Part shown: positions 17,986-26,760 of the stretch, piece after piece
Layout: each line of letters starts with the position of its first letter
How positions within the stretch are numbered: the first letter of the stretch is position 1
DNA from: Parachlamydiales bacterium
Lineage (GTDB): Bacteria; Chlamydiota; Chlamydiia; Chlamydiales; SM23-39
Assembly: GCA_015661075.1 (NCBI GenBank)
Contig: JACVQJ010000007.1
Coordinates: 1 to 64,000, forward strand
Reading direction: 5' to 3'
Length of the DNA: 64,000 nucleotides
The notes under the pieces: generated by a model
Seen by the model: the letters and a program-made list of their open reading frames with translations, nothing else
Databases searched by the model: none
Told to the model about the DNA's origin: nothing
Position numbers and translations under genes: made by a program

Positions 17986-19074
17986 ATGACTTTATCTCAA
18001 AATTTAAGATTTAATTTTATTCGCTATGCGAATGTATGGGAAGATGCCGAAATATTATGCGAGGCATTGGCTCCGAGTGCTCAAAACGGGCGTGTTCTTT
18101 CCATCGCTTCTTCCGGAGACAATGCTTTGGCCCTGCTAACGCTCGACCCCAAAGAAATTGTCGCTGTGGATCTAAGCCCTCCGCAATTGGCCTGCCTGGA
18201 ACTTCGCATTGCCGCATTCAAAGAGCTCGATTACACAGGGTTGTGTGAGTTTTTAGGAATTGTTCCTTCTCAAAACAGAGTGGAAATGTATCGAACTCTC
18301 TTGAAAGGCCATCTGAGCGCCATCGCCATCGCATTTTGGGACGAACGATTATGCGACATTCGCAATGGAATCATTCATGCCGGAAAATTTGAGCGGTATC
18401 TTCGTTTATTTGGTCAATGGATACTGCCCCTCATCCATTCTCATTCGACCATTGCAAATCTTCTTAAACCTAAATCCGAGGCCGAAAGAATTCGATTTTA
18501 CGAAAAGAGCTGGGATCACCGGAGATGGCGCCTGTTATTCAAAATCTTCTTCAGCCGTTTTGTGATGAGCCGTGCGGGAAGAGAGCCCAGCTTCTTTAAC
18601 CATATTGAAGGAACCGTCGGCGAGAGAATTTTGGCTCGCAGCAAGAAAGCCCTCACCAAATCCTCCACCCACAAAAACCCTTTTCTGCACTACATTTTAA
18701 AGGGTAATTTTACTACCGAAATTCTTCCATTTTATCTTCTGCCTGAGCACTTTCGCACTATTCAATCGAGAGTCGATCGGATTCGGCTCGTTCACGGCCC
18801 AATCACGCAGGTTGAAGGTCGTTTCGACGCCTTCAATTTATCCGATATTTTTGAGTACATGGATGAGGATGAATTCGGGGCTTGCTACTCAAAACTATTG
18901 ACCATGGCCCATGCGAACGCTCGCCTGGCCTATTGGAATATGCTCGTTCCCAGAAGCTGCCCCAAGAGCTGTCGGCATCAGGTCTTGCCTCTGAGCGAAC
19001 GGGCCGCCGCGCTTCATCAAAAAGACAGAGCCTGGTTTTATCAAAAATTTGTCATTGAGCAGCGCCTGCCATGA
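17986..19074 (+). CDS. DUF3419 / BtaA-like aminocarboxypropyl transferase
   Basis: A 362-residue cytosolic protein opening with FIRYANVWEDAEILCEAL and VLSIASSGDNALALL, then IVAVDLSPPQLACLELRIAA. These are the signature blocks of DUF3419, the family of BtaA, which moves the 3-amino-3-carboxypropyl group of SAM onto diacylglycerol in betaine-lipid synthesis. The matching BtaB methyltransferase is not adjacent, so the product may be a different lipid. The gene ends 4 bp inside the next one (ATGA overlap), coupling it to the polyprenol-kinase-like/GNAT fusion. Family assignment is firm; the acceptor is unknown. Confidence 0.85.
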   Translation: MTLSQNLRFNFIRYANVWEDAEILCEALAPSAQNGRVLSIASSGDNALALLTLDPKEIVAVDLSPPQLACLELRIAAFKELDYTGLCEFLGIVPSQNRVEMYRTLLKGHLSAIAIAFWDERLCDIRNGIIHAGKFERYLRLFGQWILPLIHSHSTIANLLKPKSEAERIRFYEKSWDHRRWRLLFKIFFSRFVMSRAGREPSFFNHIEGTVGERILARSKKALTKSSTHKNPFLHYILKGNFTTEILPFYLLPEHFRTIQSRVDRIRLVHGPITQVEGRFDAFNLSDIFEYMDEDEFGACYSKLLTMAHANARLAYWNMLVPRSCPKSCRHQVLPLSERAAALHQKDRAWFYQKFVIEQRLP

Positions 19075-20723
19075 ACTTCATCACTCTATCGCTGATGGGC
19101 GCTGCATTTCTTTTGATCATGTTCGGAGCTGAGGGCTTATACCGGTTCACAAAAGTACCCCCAGAGTGGACGCGGAAGCTCCAACACGTGTTATCGGGAC
19201 TGTTGGCCGCCTGTTTCCCCTGGATTTTTTCGTCGCCCCGAGAAGTCGCGGCACTCGGTGTCATCATGGCCGTTGTGTTATTGGTATTCAGAAAGTCGGG
19301 GTTTCTTACTTCCTTGCATGAAGTGAAACGAAGAACCTTTGGAGAATTCTATTTTCTCTTGAGCGCTGTGGCATTGTCGATTCTCTCCTGGAACAATCCC
19401 CCGTTTTACTTCATTCCGATGCTGACGCTGACGCTTTCGGATACTGTTGCCGCCATAGTCGGAACGACTTACAAACGAGTGACCTACTCAATCAAGGGCC
19501 ACGTCAAAAGCCTGGAAGGATCCACCGCTTTCTTTGTCGTTACACTCCTGACGGTGCACCTTCCCTTATTGTTTTTGTCCGATATCGCGCCTCTATCGTC
19601 GATTCTGATCGCCCTCAATACCGCTCTTCTCGTAACCCTGGTCGAGGCCGTCTGCCGCAACGGGCGCGATAATATTTTGATTCCTCTGTCTACTTATTGT
19701 TTGCTGATCCATTTCACCCATGCTTCTCAAACCTTGCTATTCCTGGAACTGGCCATCGCCTTGGGAGCGGGAATCATTGCATTGGTTGGACTGAAGAACC
19801 GCTCATTGTCCATCGATTCATTTTCCCCTGAAGACACCAGAAATGCATCGCTAGAATCCATCCATCCCGAAGCCATTTGTCTCTTAGCACGGAGGAAGAA
19901 CACCCCTCTGGCTTCTTTGAGCATCCAGAAAAAAGGCGCTGTGGGCTTGATTGGACATTACGAAGCCACCTGTCAGAAAGCCGGCGTCCATTTGCTGAAA
20001 AAGGCCCAGGAAATGCTCGCAGCACTGGGAGTTACGCAAATCATAGGGCCGATGAATGGCAATACCTGGCACCGCTATCGATTGGCTTTGGATGATTCAA
20101 ATCCTTTTTTTCTCGGCGAGCCGAAAAATCCACGCGCCTATTGCGAACATTTTATCAGCGCCGGTTTTTCGATTGCTGAAAAATATGAAAGCCGGATTGT
20201 GACAAATCTTTTAGAGCGAAAAGAGGCCTATTGGAAGCTGAATGCCAGGATGGTCAAATGCGGCATTGTCACCCAGTCTTTGAAACTGGAACATTTTGAA
20301 AGCGGCTTGAAAGAGATCTATGAAATGAGCCTTCCGGCATTTAAGGAGAATCGCTTTTATGAACCCATTCCTTTTAAAGAATTCAGCGCAATCTATCAAA
20401 AGATGCGGCCTCTCCTGGATCCTGATTTCATCCAGATGGCCTATGACAAAGAAAAACGCCTGATCGGATACGCCTTTGCCTATGCGGATGCCCATGATCC
20501 TAGCCGGCTGATCTTCAAAACACTCGCCACAGACAAAAGAGTCCGTGCGAATGGATTAGGAGTGTACTTGTTCGATCGGATGCATTGGATCGCCGCAGAA
20601 AAAGGCAAGAAAGCCGTAATCCACGCTTTGATGCACTCCGAGCATCCTTCGGTCAAATTGTCCAAATCGATGAATAGCCAGCTCTTCAGAAGCTATGTTC
20701 TATATAATTTCCACAATCCCTGA
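19071..20723 (+). CDS. Fusion of a CTP-dependent polyprenol/phytol kinase-like membrane domain with a GNAT acyltransferase
   Basis: The first half (about 1-240) is a multi-pass membrane domain with the marks of the dolichol/phytol kinase and CDP-diglyceride synthetase group: RKLQHVLSG, the TLSDTVAAIVGTTYK block and KGHVKSLEGSTAFF. The second half (about 270-550) is cytosolic and includes a GNAT fold: RLIGYAFAYAD and KTLATDKRVRANGLGVYLFDRM, the latter holding the acetyl-CoA-binding R-x-x-G-x-G loop. It starts within the last codons of the DUF3419 gene, so the pair form an operon. The 3' end overlaps the convergent dikinase gene by 24 bp. I infer a two-step modification of a lipid headgroup or isoprenoid alcohol. 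Confidence 0.75.
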   Translation: MNFITLSLMGAAFLLIMFGAEGLYRFTKVPPEWTRKLQHVLSGLLAACFPWIFSSPREVAALGVIMAVVLLVFRKSGFLTSLHEVKRRTFGEFYFLLSAVALSILSWNNPPFYFIPMLTLTLSDTVAAIVGTTYKRVTYSIKGHVKSLEGSTAFFVVTLLTVHLPLLFLSDIAPLSSILIALNTALLVTLVEAVCRNGRDNILIPLSTYCLLIHFTHASQTLLFLELAIALGAGIIALVGLKNRSLSIDSFSPEDTRNASLESIHPEAICLLARRKNTPLASLSIQKKGAVGLIGHYEATCQKAGVHLLKKAQEMLAALGVTQIIGPMNGNTWHRYRLALDDSNPFFLGEPKNPRAYCEHFISAGFSIAEKYESRIVTNLLERKEAYWKLNARMVKCGIVTQSLKLEHFESGLKEIYEMSLPAFKENRFYEPIPFKEFSAIYQKMRPLLDPDFIQMAYDKEKRLIGYAFAYADAHDPSRLIFKTLATDKRVRANGLGVYLFDRMHWIAAEKGKKAVIHALMHSEHPSVKLSKSMNSQLFRSYVLYNFHNP

Positions 20724-23237
20724 CGCCCCATCCATCCTGACCCTCATTCCGGTTTTTAATTTCTGCATCAAGCCGCCGGAAATCCCGACAATCGTCGGCA
20801 ATCCCAGCTCGCGGGCCACGACAGCCGAATGGGAGAGCAAACTGCCCCGTTCGATCAGAAGCCCCGAACAAGAGGGATAAAGGGGAACCCAGCCCGGATC
20901 CGTTCTCGGGGTCACCAGGATTTCTCCGTTGAGTCCCCGCGCCTCTGACAGATCGTTGACCACGCGAACCACTCCTTCCACAATTCCGGGAGAACAGGGC
21001 GTGCCTTTTAACATATTGGGCAGTAAATCCTGATCGCTGGAAGAATCGGGGTCCAAGCTATAGCTAGAAAATAATGAAGGAGTCGACACACTGAATCCGA
21101 CAGGACCTAATGTGACGAATCGATCGGGCGGAGATGGGGATTCTTCAAATTGATCAAATTCCATCTTCCGTCTTTCCACCAATTCCAAAAGATTCACATG
21201 GACGGACCGCCCCTCGATGTAGGAAAAGATCTCATCCACCGTCAAATAAAAAACGTCGGATGGCGCTTGAATCACACCGAGCCTGGCAAAATGGCTACCC
21301 AGGCTTCGAAATAATTGTCTGACGATTCCAAAGATTTTGGTTCGCGAAAACCTCATATTTTCCCGATCCCGAATGGCTCGCCGTGCATTCTCTAACACGA
21401 ACCGATAAATCCATTTTCTGACTCCGGCAAGATTTGAAAAAGCGCGTGTTTCCGCAGATGCCCGAATCATCTGTTCCCGACTGAGCATCTCACTCAAAGA
21501 ATACTTTTTCATGCGCACATAATTGGCCACTGCATCAATGACAAATGTGGGGTCATCGTGTAAATCCTGGGCCTCCAGCTTGAGTTCATTGACGCAGCGA
21601 AATCCAAAGCGCTCGAGGAACTCTTGAAAATGCGCGTAAATCTCTTCCGAATGAGCCTTTAATAAGCCCATGATTTGATCCGAAGCCGTATCCAAAAACC
21701 ATTGCCGGAAGCTCGCATCGCCCCTGTCAATTTTCTCAGCAATTTTCATGAGCATTTTGGTGGGCTCGGCACTCTCGAGTCCCCCTTCGCCGCATAAGAG
21801 ATCATTCTGCAGAGAGGGATCGTCGGATCGGACCCATGTTTTCGTCAGTTTTTTCAAAATCCCGAAAAAAATCATGCAGAGGCAGTCATTGATAATCGGC
21901 GCTTGCCAGCGCTTCAAAATCGTAACGGACAGATCCCGATAAAACTGAACCAGTTCTTTCATCGATCGCTTTTTAAAGTCGCATTGGCGAGACCTGGAAT
22001 AAATCGTATTAAAATGATCCTGAAAGTTTTTTACGATTTTGTTGATTGTAATAAAGCGCCAGACGAAAACGCAATAGAGCCTGATTCTGGAAAAAAGCGA
22101 GCTCTTTGACAAAACCTCGGGAAACCCGATGGCGGCGGCCAGCTCTGGGCTCAGAGCTTGTTTCACTCCCATCATGGTTTCCATGAACTCCTTGTTGGTA
22201 TTGGCTCCCGGCAACAGGATGGCGAGGCGATACCAATTGACCAGGTTATAGTAAATACGGCCACGAATAAGACCTAACATATTGCGAAAGATGGGCTCAT
22301 ACGCCCGGATCGTTTCTTGGGGCACGGCAATACAACGGCAAAACTGCCGATACACTTCTTCATAGCAGAAACTGGCGAACGAAAAAGTGAGCGGCGTGGT
22401 CACGCCCGAGTAACTCTCGATAATGTTCGAATTGTCCCAAAGAATGGCCCCATCCAGGTTCTCAAAGTACGCGCTCGGCGGCAAAGTAGTAATGGGCCGC
22501 GTCTGCAAACAATAGAGCTGCCCATCCGCAAAAGCCCATTCAAAGTCTTGCGGCATTCCGTAATGTTCTTCGAGCTGTATCACTGTCTTTGCCACTTCTT
22601 GGGCCTGCGCATGGGTCAAAGAAGGACCTCCCTGTTTTTCCTTGGGCAACTCGATCTTTTGAACGTCCAACGATTTTCGATGGACATGAAACAGATCCCC
22701 TTCAATCTCGCCATTGACGAGTCCTTCTCCAATCCCCCAAACAGAGTTGATCACGACATGATCGCTTCGATTCAAATTGACCGGATCGCGGGAAAAAGCA
22801 ACCCCCGAAACTTCCGAGTGAACCATTTTCTGGATGACGACGCCGGTTTGAATGTCATCCACGGAAAGTCCCTGCTGTTTGCGATAGTCCAAGGCGCGCT
22901 CGGAAAAACAGGAAGAGCGGCATTTTTGGATCGAGTCAATGATCTGATCCATACCCTTTTGGTAAAGATAAGAAGAGTGGATTCCCGCAAAGGAACAATG
23001 GGAAGAGTCTTCTCCAATGCCGCTCGAGCGTACCGCCACGAAAACATGCAGCAAACCCGCTCTCTCTAATTCCTGTTCAAGCTCTTCCCTGAAATCAGCC
23101 TCCGAGGTAATACAAATCCAGGCAGGCACATTATAACCCATTTGGGTGAGCTCGGCCAAATGAGCGGCTTTCCCCCCGCCATATTGAGAAAAAAGAGCCG
23201 GAGGATCATTTGGCTTTAAAATTACAGGTCGGTTCAT
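20700..23237 (-). CDS. Rifampin-phosphotransferase-like dikinase (PPDK_N plus swivelling His domain)
   Basis: Start at MNRPVILKPNDPPALF (23237), overlapping the UbiA stop by ATGA; about 845 residues. Order of domains: ATP-grasp PPDK_N (1-290) with GGGKAAHLAEL, FVAVRSSGIGED and PQDFEWAFADGQLYCLQTRPI; an alpha-helical middle of about 450 residues; and a C-terminal phosphohistidine domain with GSLLSHSAVVARELGLPTIVGI. The protein ends just after this domain, so it lacks the PEP/pyruvate-binding barrel of PEP synthase and PPDK. That layout is the one of rifampin phosphotransferase, which passes the beta-phosphate of ATP to a small molecule bound by the middle domain. It is the last gene of a five-gene operon; its acceptor is likely the operon's product. 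Confidence 0.8.
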   Translation of the reverse strand: MNRPVILKPNDPPALFSQYGGGKAAHLAELTQMGYNVPAWICITSEADFREELEQELERAGLLHVFVAVRSSGIGEDSSHCSFAGIHSSYLYQKGMDQIIDSIQKCRSSCFSERALDYRKQQGLSVDDIQTGVVIQKMVHSEVSGVAFSRDPVNLNRSDHVVINSVWGIGEGLVNGEIEGDLFHVHRKSLDVQKIELPKEKQGGPSLTHAQAQEVAKTVIQLEEHYGMPQDFEWAFADGQLYCLQTRPITTLPPSAYFENLDGAILWDNSNIIESYSGVTTPLTFSFASFCYEEVYRQFCRCIAVPQETIRAYEPIFRNMLGLIRGRIYYNLVNWYRLAILLPGANTNKEFMETMMGVKQALSPELAAAIGFPEVLSKSSLFSRIRLYCVFVWRFITINKIVKNFQDHFNTIYSRSRQCDFKKRSMKELVQFYRDLSVTILKRWQAPIINDCLCMIFFGILKKLTKTWVRSDDPSLQNDLLCGEGGLESAEPTKMLMKIAEKIDRGDASFRQWFLDTASDQIMGLLKAHSEEIYAHFQEFLERFGFRCVNELKLEAQDLHDDPTFVIDAVANYVRMKKYSLSEMLSREQMIRASAETRAFSNLAGVRKWIYRFVLENARRAIRDRENMRFSRTKIFGIVRQLFRSLGSHFARLGVIQAPSDVFYLTVDEIFSYIEGRSVHVNLLELVERRKMEFDQFEESPSPPDRFVTLGPVGFSVSTPSLFSSYSLDPDSSSDQDLLPNMLKGTPCSPGIVEGVVRVVNDLSEARGLNGEILVTPRTDPGWVPLYPSCSGLLIERGSLLSHSAVVARELGLPTIVGISGGLMQKLKTGMRVRMDGASGIVEII

Positions 23238-24067
23238 GACATCACCACCGTTTGAATTCCTAATGAGTAAATACAGGCGAGGAGATTGATGATGGAGATG
23301 TTCTCTACCGCCTTGAATCGGGAAGGACTTTTGCAATAATCAACCAATGCGGCCAGCAGCAATAGAGCTGTCGGCCAAAGAAATCGACACAATCCCAAAA
23401 AATATCCGCACAAAGACAATATCATGACCGCTGCGCCGGCCAGCAGGACCGTGGGAATCTTTCCATAGATATGGATATATGTTTTCAAGATCGGGTGAGC
23501 CTTGGGGTCGAGCTTTCGGCAAATTTCGTAGGCAAAGAAACCGCCCAACAAAACCATGGATATCAGCAGAGTCTCTGAAGAAAGAACGGACTTGTTCCCC
23601 CGCGCCGCGATGAGAAACGCAGAAAGAGGAACAACGATCAATTGATGGCTAATGGCATAAATCAAAGGCCTTTTAGATAGAAAATTCTTCATTTTAAATT
23701 CATGGAACATGGCCCAAAGATAGCCCGTCATGATGAAATACATAAAACCGGCCGTCAATGAGAGCGTCCACCCTAATAAAAACGACAGTCCCACCATTCC
23801 AAACATCAAAAAATCAATGAGACTCTTCATCTCGTTTCTTGAAATAAGCCCCTGAGGAAGAGGTCTTTCGGGATGGGCAACGCAATCCTTTTCATAGTCT
23901 TTGGTTTCATCCATTGCGCGAAGGAGGAAGAAAATAAGCAGCAGAGCAGCAAAAACCCATGCCCATGAATCGATTTGGGGCTGCGCAATCAAAGAGAGCC
24001 CACCAATCAAAATCAGTTGAGGAATCAGCTGAAACCGCTCCTTCAAATAAATCAACCAGCGACCCAT
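23234..24067 (-). CDS. UbiA-superfamily membrane prenyltransferase
   Basis: A 277-residue integral membrane protein with about eight hydrophobic segments. The first aspartate-rich motif is LRAMDETKDYEKDCVAHPERPLPQG near residue 50, placing D-x-x-x-D-x-x-x-D before the RPLPxG turn. The second motif region reads FAYEICRKLDP, the form seen in UbiA branches with E-x-x-R-K in place of a second D-x-x-x-D. The family attaches or cyclises isoprenoid chains at the inner membrane. It overlaps the ligase gene by 16 bp and the dikinase gene by 4 bp. The ubiquinone/menaquinone role is unlikely because no quinone genes accompany it. Confidence 0.85.
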   Translation of the reverse strand: MGRWLIYLKERFQLIPQLILIGGLSLIAQPQIDSWAWVFAALLLIFFLLRAMDETKDYEKDCVAHPERPLPQGLISRNEMKSLIDFLMFGMVGLSFLLGWTLSLTAGFMYFIMTGYLWAMFHEFKMKNFLSKRPLIYAISHQLIVVPLSAFLIAARGNKSVLSSETLLISMVLLGGFFAYEICRKLDPKAHPILKTYIHIYGKIPTVLLAGAAVMILSLCGYFLGLCRFLWPTALLLLAALVDYCKSPSRFKAVENISIINLLACIYSLGIQTVVMS

Positions 24068-25524
24068 GGAGCTCCTTTTTTAATGGTTTTTTCTCGATCA
24101 ATTCTGGCCCGATGTCGTCTATCGCGATAGACTTTGCACTCGATCACATCGGTCAATACAGGAAATCGCTTTAAAAGCGCTTCTCGATGAATCTCTACTC
24201 CGGCGCCCAGCAGGAACTGATGATTTGCAACAAGAAGAGCGTCTGTTTTTAAAAACGAAGAGATTTGTTGTTCTAATATAAAATCGGATAGCGGCTGCGA
24301 GGATCTACCTTGATACCACCAACCCTCGTCATCGGGGTAAATCCGATCTCCCATGTTATGCCACAACCGGTGCTCAGCATCTTTTTTCTTATGAGTCTGA
24401 TTCGCTTCGTGATGGCCAAAATAAAATGGACTGACATGATCGCCCAAGACCCAGAGAACTCCTTCGTCAATACAGGTCTGTATTTCAGAAATGGGGGCGC
24501 CCAGATACAGGGATTGATGATAAGACTTGAGCCGACATTTTTTTACGACCTCGCGCGCATCTGCAATCGACACAGGTTCTGCTTCACTGCTCCCGTAAAT
24601 CTGAATCCAGCGGGCGAAAGGCCACTTCTCAAACCCTTTTTCATAAAGAGCGCATGGCGCCAAAGCCCCGCCAATATGAAAAGAGCTCAAATCCGGAAAA
24701 CAATCCGCATTCTCAATCAGTTTTTGCAAAAAACCAGGCCCGCAGCTGATGCTGGATGGCCTTAACTGTTCAGGAATTTTCTGCCATTTTCTTCGATGGT
24801 CATTGATGGAAACAAAAACAGAGCATTTCCCTAAAGATAAATTCAGAAAAACAAAATTCGGAAGCACGCACAGATCGGTCCCATGCGTCGATAAATATTT
24901 CGATAAAACCGTGGCTTGATGAAATAAAACCCCGTGCGTTCGGACGACTCCTTTGGAATGCCCTGTCGTACCTGTTGTAAACGTGATAAAACCAACATGA
25001 TCTTCCGAAAGCGGGATGGCCGCCAGATTCTTTGAGCCGTTATTGTTTTTGATCCGATAGAGCGAGATCCAAACAGGGATCTTCCGGATGGCTTTCATCC
25101 TCGCTCCCCAGAGTTTGCCGATGAAATTCGTTATATAAATTTTAGGTTTTGTCTGGGCGATGATCGCCTCGATCTCCGATAACGCCATCCAGGGCTCGAT
25201 AAAAATGGCCGAACATCCCAGCCCTAATAATCCAATCACAGCCGCATAAAGCGCCGAGCCGGGTTTTCCGAATATGAGCGCATAATCCCCTTTTTTTATT
25301 CCGTGGGATCGGGCCAAGGTTTGCATGTGAGCTGCATACTGATATATCTGCCCAAAAGAAGTCGTTCCTTCGCTTAGATCCCATAGAGCGGGGCGCTCGG
25401 GCATCTCAACAGCCTGATCGATAAACGATTGAATGCAGTTCGAGCCAGTTGTAAAACTCGCTTCGGAGACAAAATTTGATGATTTTGGCTTTGGTTCGAT
25501 TTTTTGCAAAGCGACATATCCCAA
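24052..25524 (-). CDS. AMP-forming acyl/aryl ligase (ANL family), A10 lysine replaced
   Basis: A 490-residue protein with the ANL core: FITFTTGTTGHSKGVVRTHG (P-loop, near residue 180), IQIYGSSEAEPVSI (A5) and NMGDRIYPDDEGWWYQGRS (A7). The C-terminal lid has YRDRRHRARIDREK, which lines up with the RHNAKIDR segment of OleC-like and fatty-acid ligases. There the A10 catalytic lysine would sit where this protein has arginine, so adenylation may be altered. The gene begins inside the 3' end of the permease frame (151-bp overlap) and overlaps UbiA downstream by 16 bp. It presumably activates the acid substrate of the operon. The reading of the lysine change rests on alignment by eye. Confidence 0.8.
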   Translation of the reverse strand: MGYVALQKIEPKPKSSNFVSEASFTTGSNCIQSFIDQAVEMPERPALWDLSEGTTSFGQIYQYAAHMQTLARSHGIKKGDYALIFGKPGSALYAAVIGLLGLGCSAIFIEPWMALSEIEAIIAQTKPKIYITNFIGKLWGARMKAIRKIPVWISLYRIKNNNGSKNLAAIPLSEDHVGFITFTTGTTGHSKGVVRTHGVLFHQATVLSKYLSTHGTDLCVLPNFVFLNLSLGKCSVFVSINDHRRKWQKIPEQLRPSSISCGPGFLQKLIENADCFPDLSSFHIGGALAPCALYEKGFEKWPFARWIQIYGSSEAEPVSIADAREVVKKCRLKSYHQSLYLGAPISEIQTCIDEGVLWVLGDHVSPFYFGHHEANQTHKKKDAEHRLWHNMGDRIYPDDEGWWYQGRSSQPLSDFILEQQISSFLKTDALLVANHQFLLGAGVEIHREALLKRFPVLTDVIECKVYRDRRHRARIDREKTIKKGAPWVAG

Positions 25525-26759
25525 GTGGTATAGGCGCTTTGCAAAAAATCGAATCCAACGCCAAAAGCGCGAATTTCAATCGACATTTTCGCCACTTTGA
25601 GTCCGGCGAAAAAAGAAGCGATGACGGCCGCGATCGTGCTCAGCAATAATGAAAAAAGAACCATGGACCACTCAAAAGAAAATGTGACGAGAAACTGGCG
25701 TGTTTGCCCGGGACCCGGGGGCATCAGAAGTCCTTTGTCCACGAAGAGCATGAGAATCGAATAGGTCATTGCCATGCCCAGCAAGCTACCCATGATCGCG
25801 AGCATCCCACCCTCTGCGACAATCAGCCGCATCACCTGAAAAACCGATTCCCCATTGGCCCGCAAATTGCCAATCTCCTGCTTTCTCTCCAAAATGGATG
25901 CGGAAACGCTATTGAAAATCCCCAATATGACAATCGACAATATAATCACTTGCACAACATTGTACTGCGCTTTCAGCCAATCCACAGAATGTTTGTAGTA
26001 AATCTTATCCAACACATCGAACGCAGTGGCTTCCAGATCCGGAAAAGAAGACTCCACTTCTTTGGCCACAGGATCCCAATCAGAAAGGTTTTTCAAACCC
26101 AGCGAGATCGATTCGATTTTGGATGTTTTCAATAGTTTTTGAGCGGCCGGGAGCTGAATACGAAACATACGACCGTCAAACTCGGCCGAACCTGTATGAA
26201 AAATACCCGTAACGACAAATTTGTCTTTATTGATTGCGCCTTGGGTCGATGTCGCAATGACGGTCACCGTTTCACCCGGTTGGACACGGAGCGCCTGGGC
26301 GAGTCCACGGCCTAAAAGAATGCCATTGGGTTGATCGTTGAGGGTTTCCCCCTCTTCCACATTGAGACTATGAAAAAAAGCGGCCTCTTTCGTTGCTTCG
26401 ACACCCTGGCCCGAACCACCCACCGTCGTATTTCCATTCTTGAGAAGAGCGGAAAAGCTCACTCGGGGAAAAACGTTTTCCACTCCGTCTATACGGGAAA
26501 TATATTCTTGCACCTGATCTCCATTGGAGATCCAATGCCGCGTCGGGTCTTCAAAAACAGTTCCGCGATACCCTTTTGTATTGATTTGACCGTATCCATA
26601 ATTGGCATGGATGGTGTTGTACTTCAACTCTTTCAATACACCGTTAATAAAGCCGTCAAAAGAAAAAAGAGCTCCCGTTCCTAAAGCAACGGTGAAAACA
26701 ATCGCAATGGTCCGTCTCACATTGCGGAACAGATTTCTTACGCTGAGGATGAACCACAT
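25374..26759 (-). CDS. FtsX/MacB-like ABC transporter permease
   Basis: The start MWFILSVRNLFRNVRRT at 26759 lies one base after the stop of the ATPase gene; the longer upstream frame overlaps that gene and lacks a family match. The 461-residue product has an N-terminal membrane helix (TIAIVFTVALGTGALFSFDG), a large periplasmic domain with MacB_PCD features (IDGVENVFPRVSF, GILLGRGLAQAL) and three C-terminal helices starting VVQVIILSIVILGIFNSVSA. The last 50 residues after AKMSIEIRAF run through the start of the ligase gene and are not typical of the family. With its ATPase it forms an efflux or lipid-export unit of the LolCDE/MacB type. Confidence 0.85.
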   Translation of the reverse strand: MWFILSVRNLFRNVRRTIAIVFTVALGTGALFSFDGFINGVLKELKYNTIHANYGYGQINTKGYRGTVFEDPTRHWISNGDQVQEYISRIDGVENVFPRVSFSALLKNGNTTVGGSGQGVEATKEAAFFHSLNVEEGETLNDQPNGILLGRGLAQALRVQPGETVTVIATSTQGAINKDKFVVTGIFHTGSAEFDGRMFRIQLPAAQKLLKTSKIESISLGLKNLSDWDPVAKEVESSFPDLEATAFDVLDKIYYKHSVDWLKAQYNVVQVIILSIVILGIFNSVSASILERKQEIGNLRANGESVFQVMRLIVAEGGMLAIMGSLLGMAMTYSILMLFVDKGLLMPPGPGQTRQFLVTFSFEWSMVLFSLLLSTIAAVIASFFAGLKVAKMSIEIRAFGVGFDFLQSAYTTWDMSLCKKSNQSQNHQILSPKRVLQLARTAFNRLSIRLLRCPSAPLYGI

Positions 26760-26760
26760 T

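Noticed and set aside
22317-23069. A 250-residue plus-strand frame in the dikinase gene
   Set aside because: It is antisense to the ATP-grasp domain, whose motifs are intact. The frame is an effect of codon bias.
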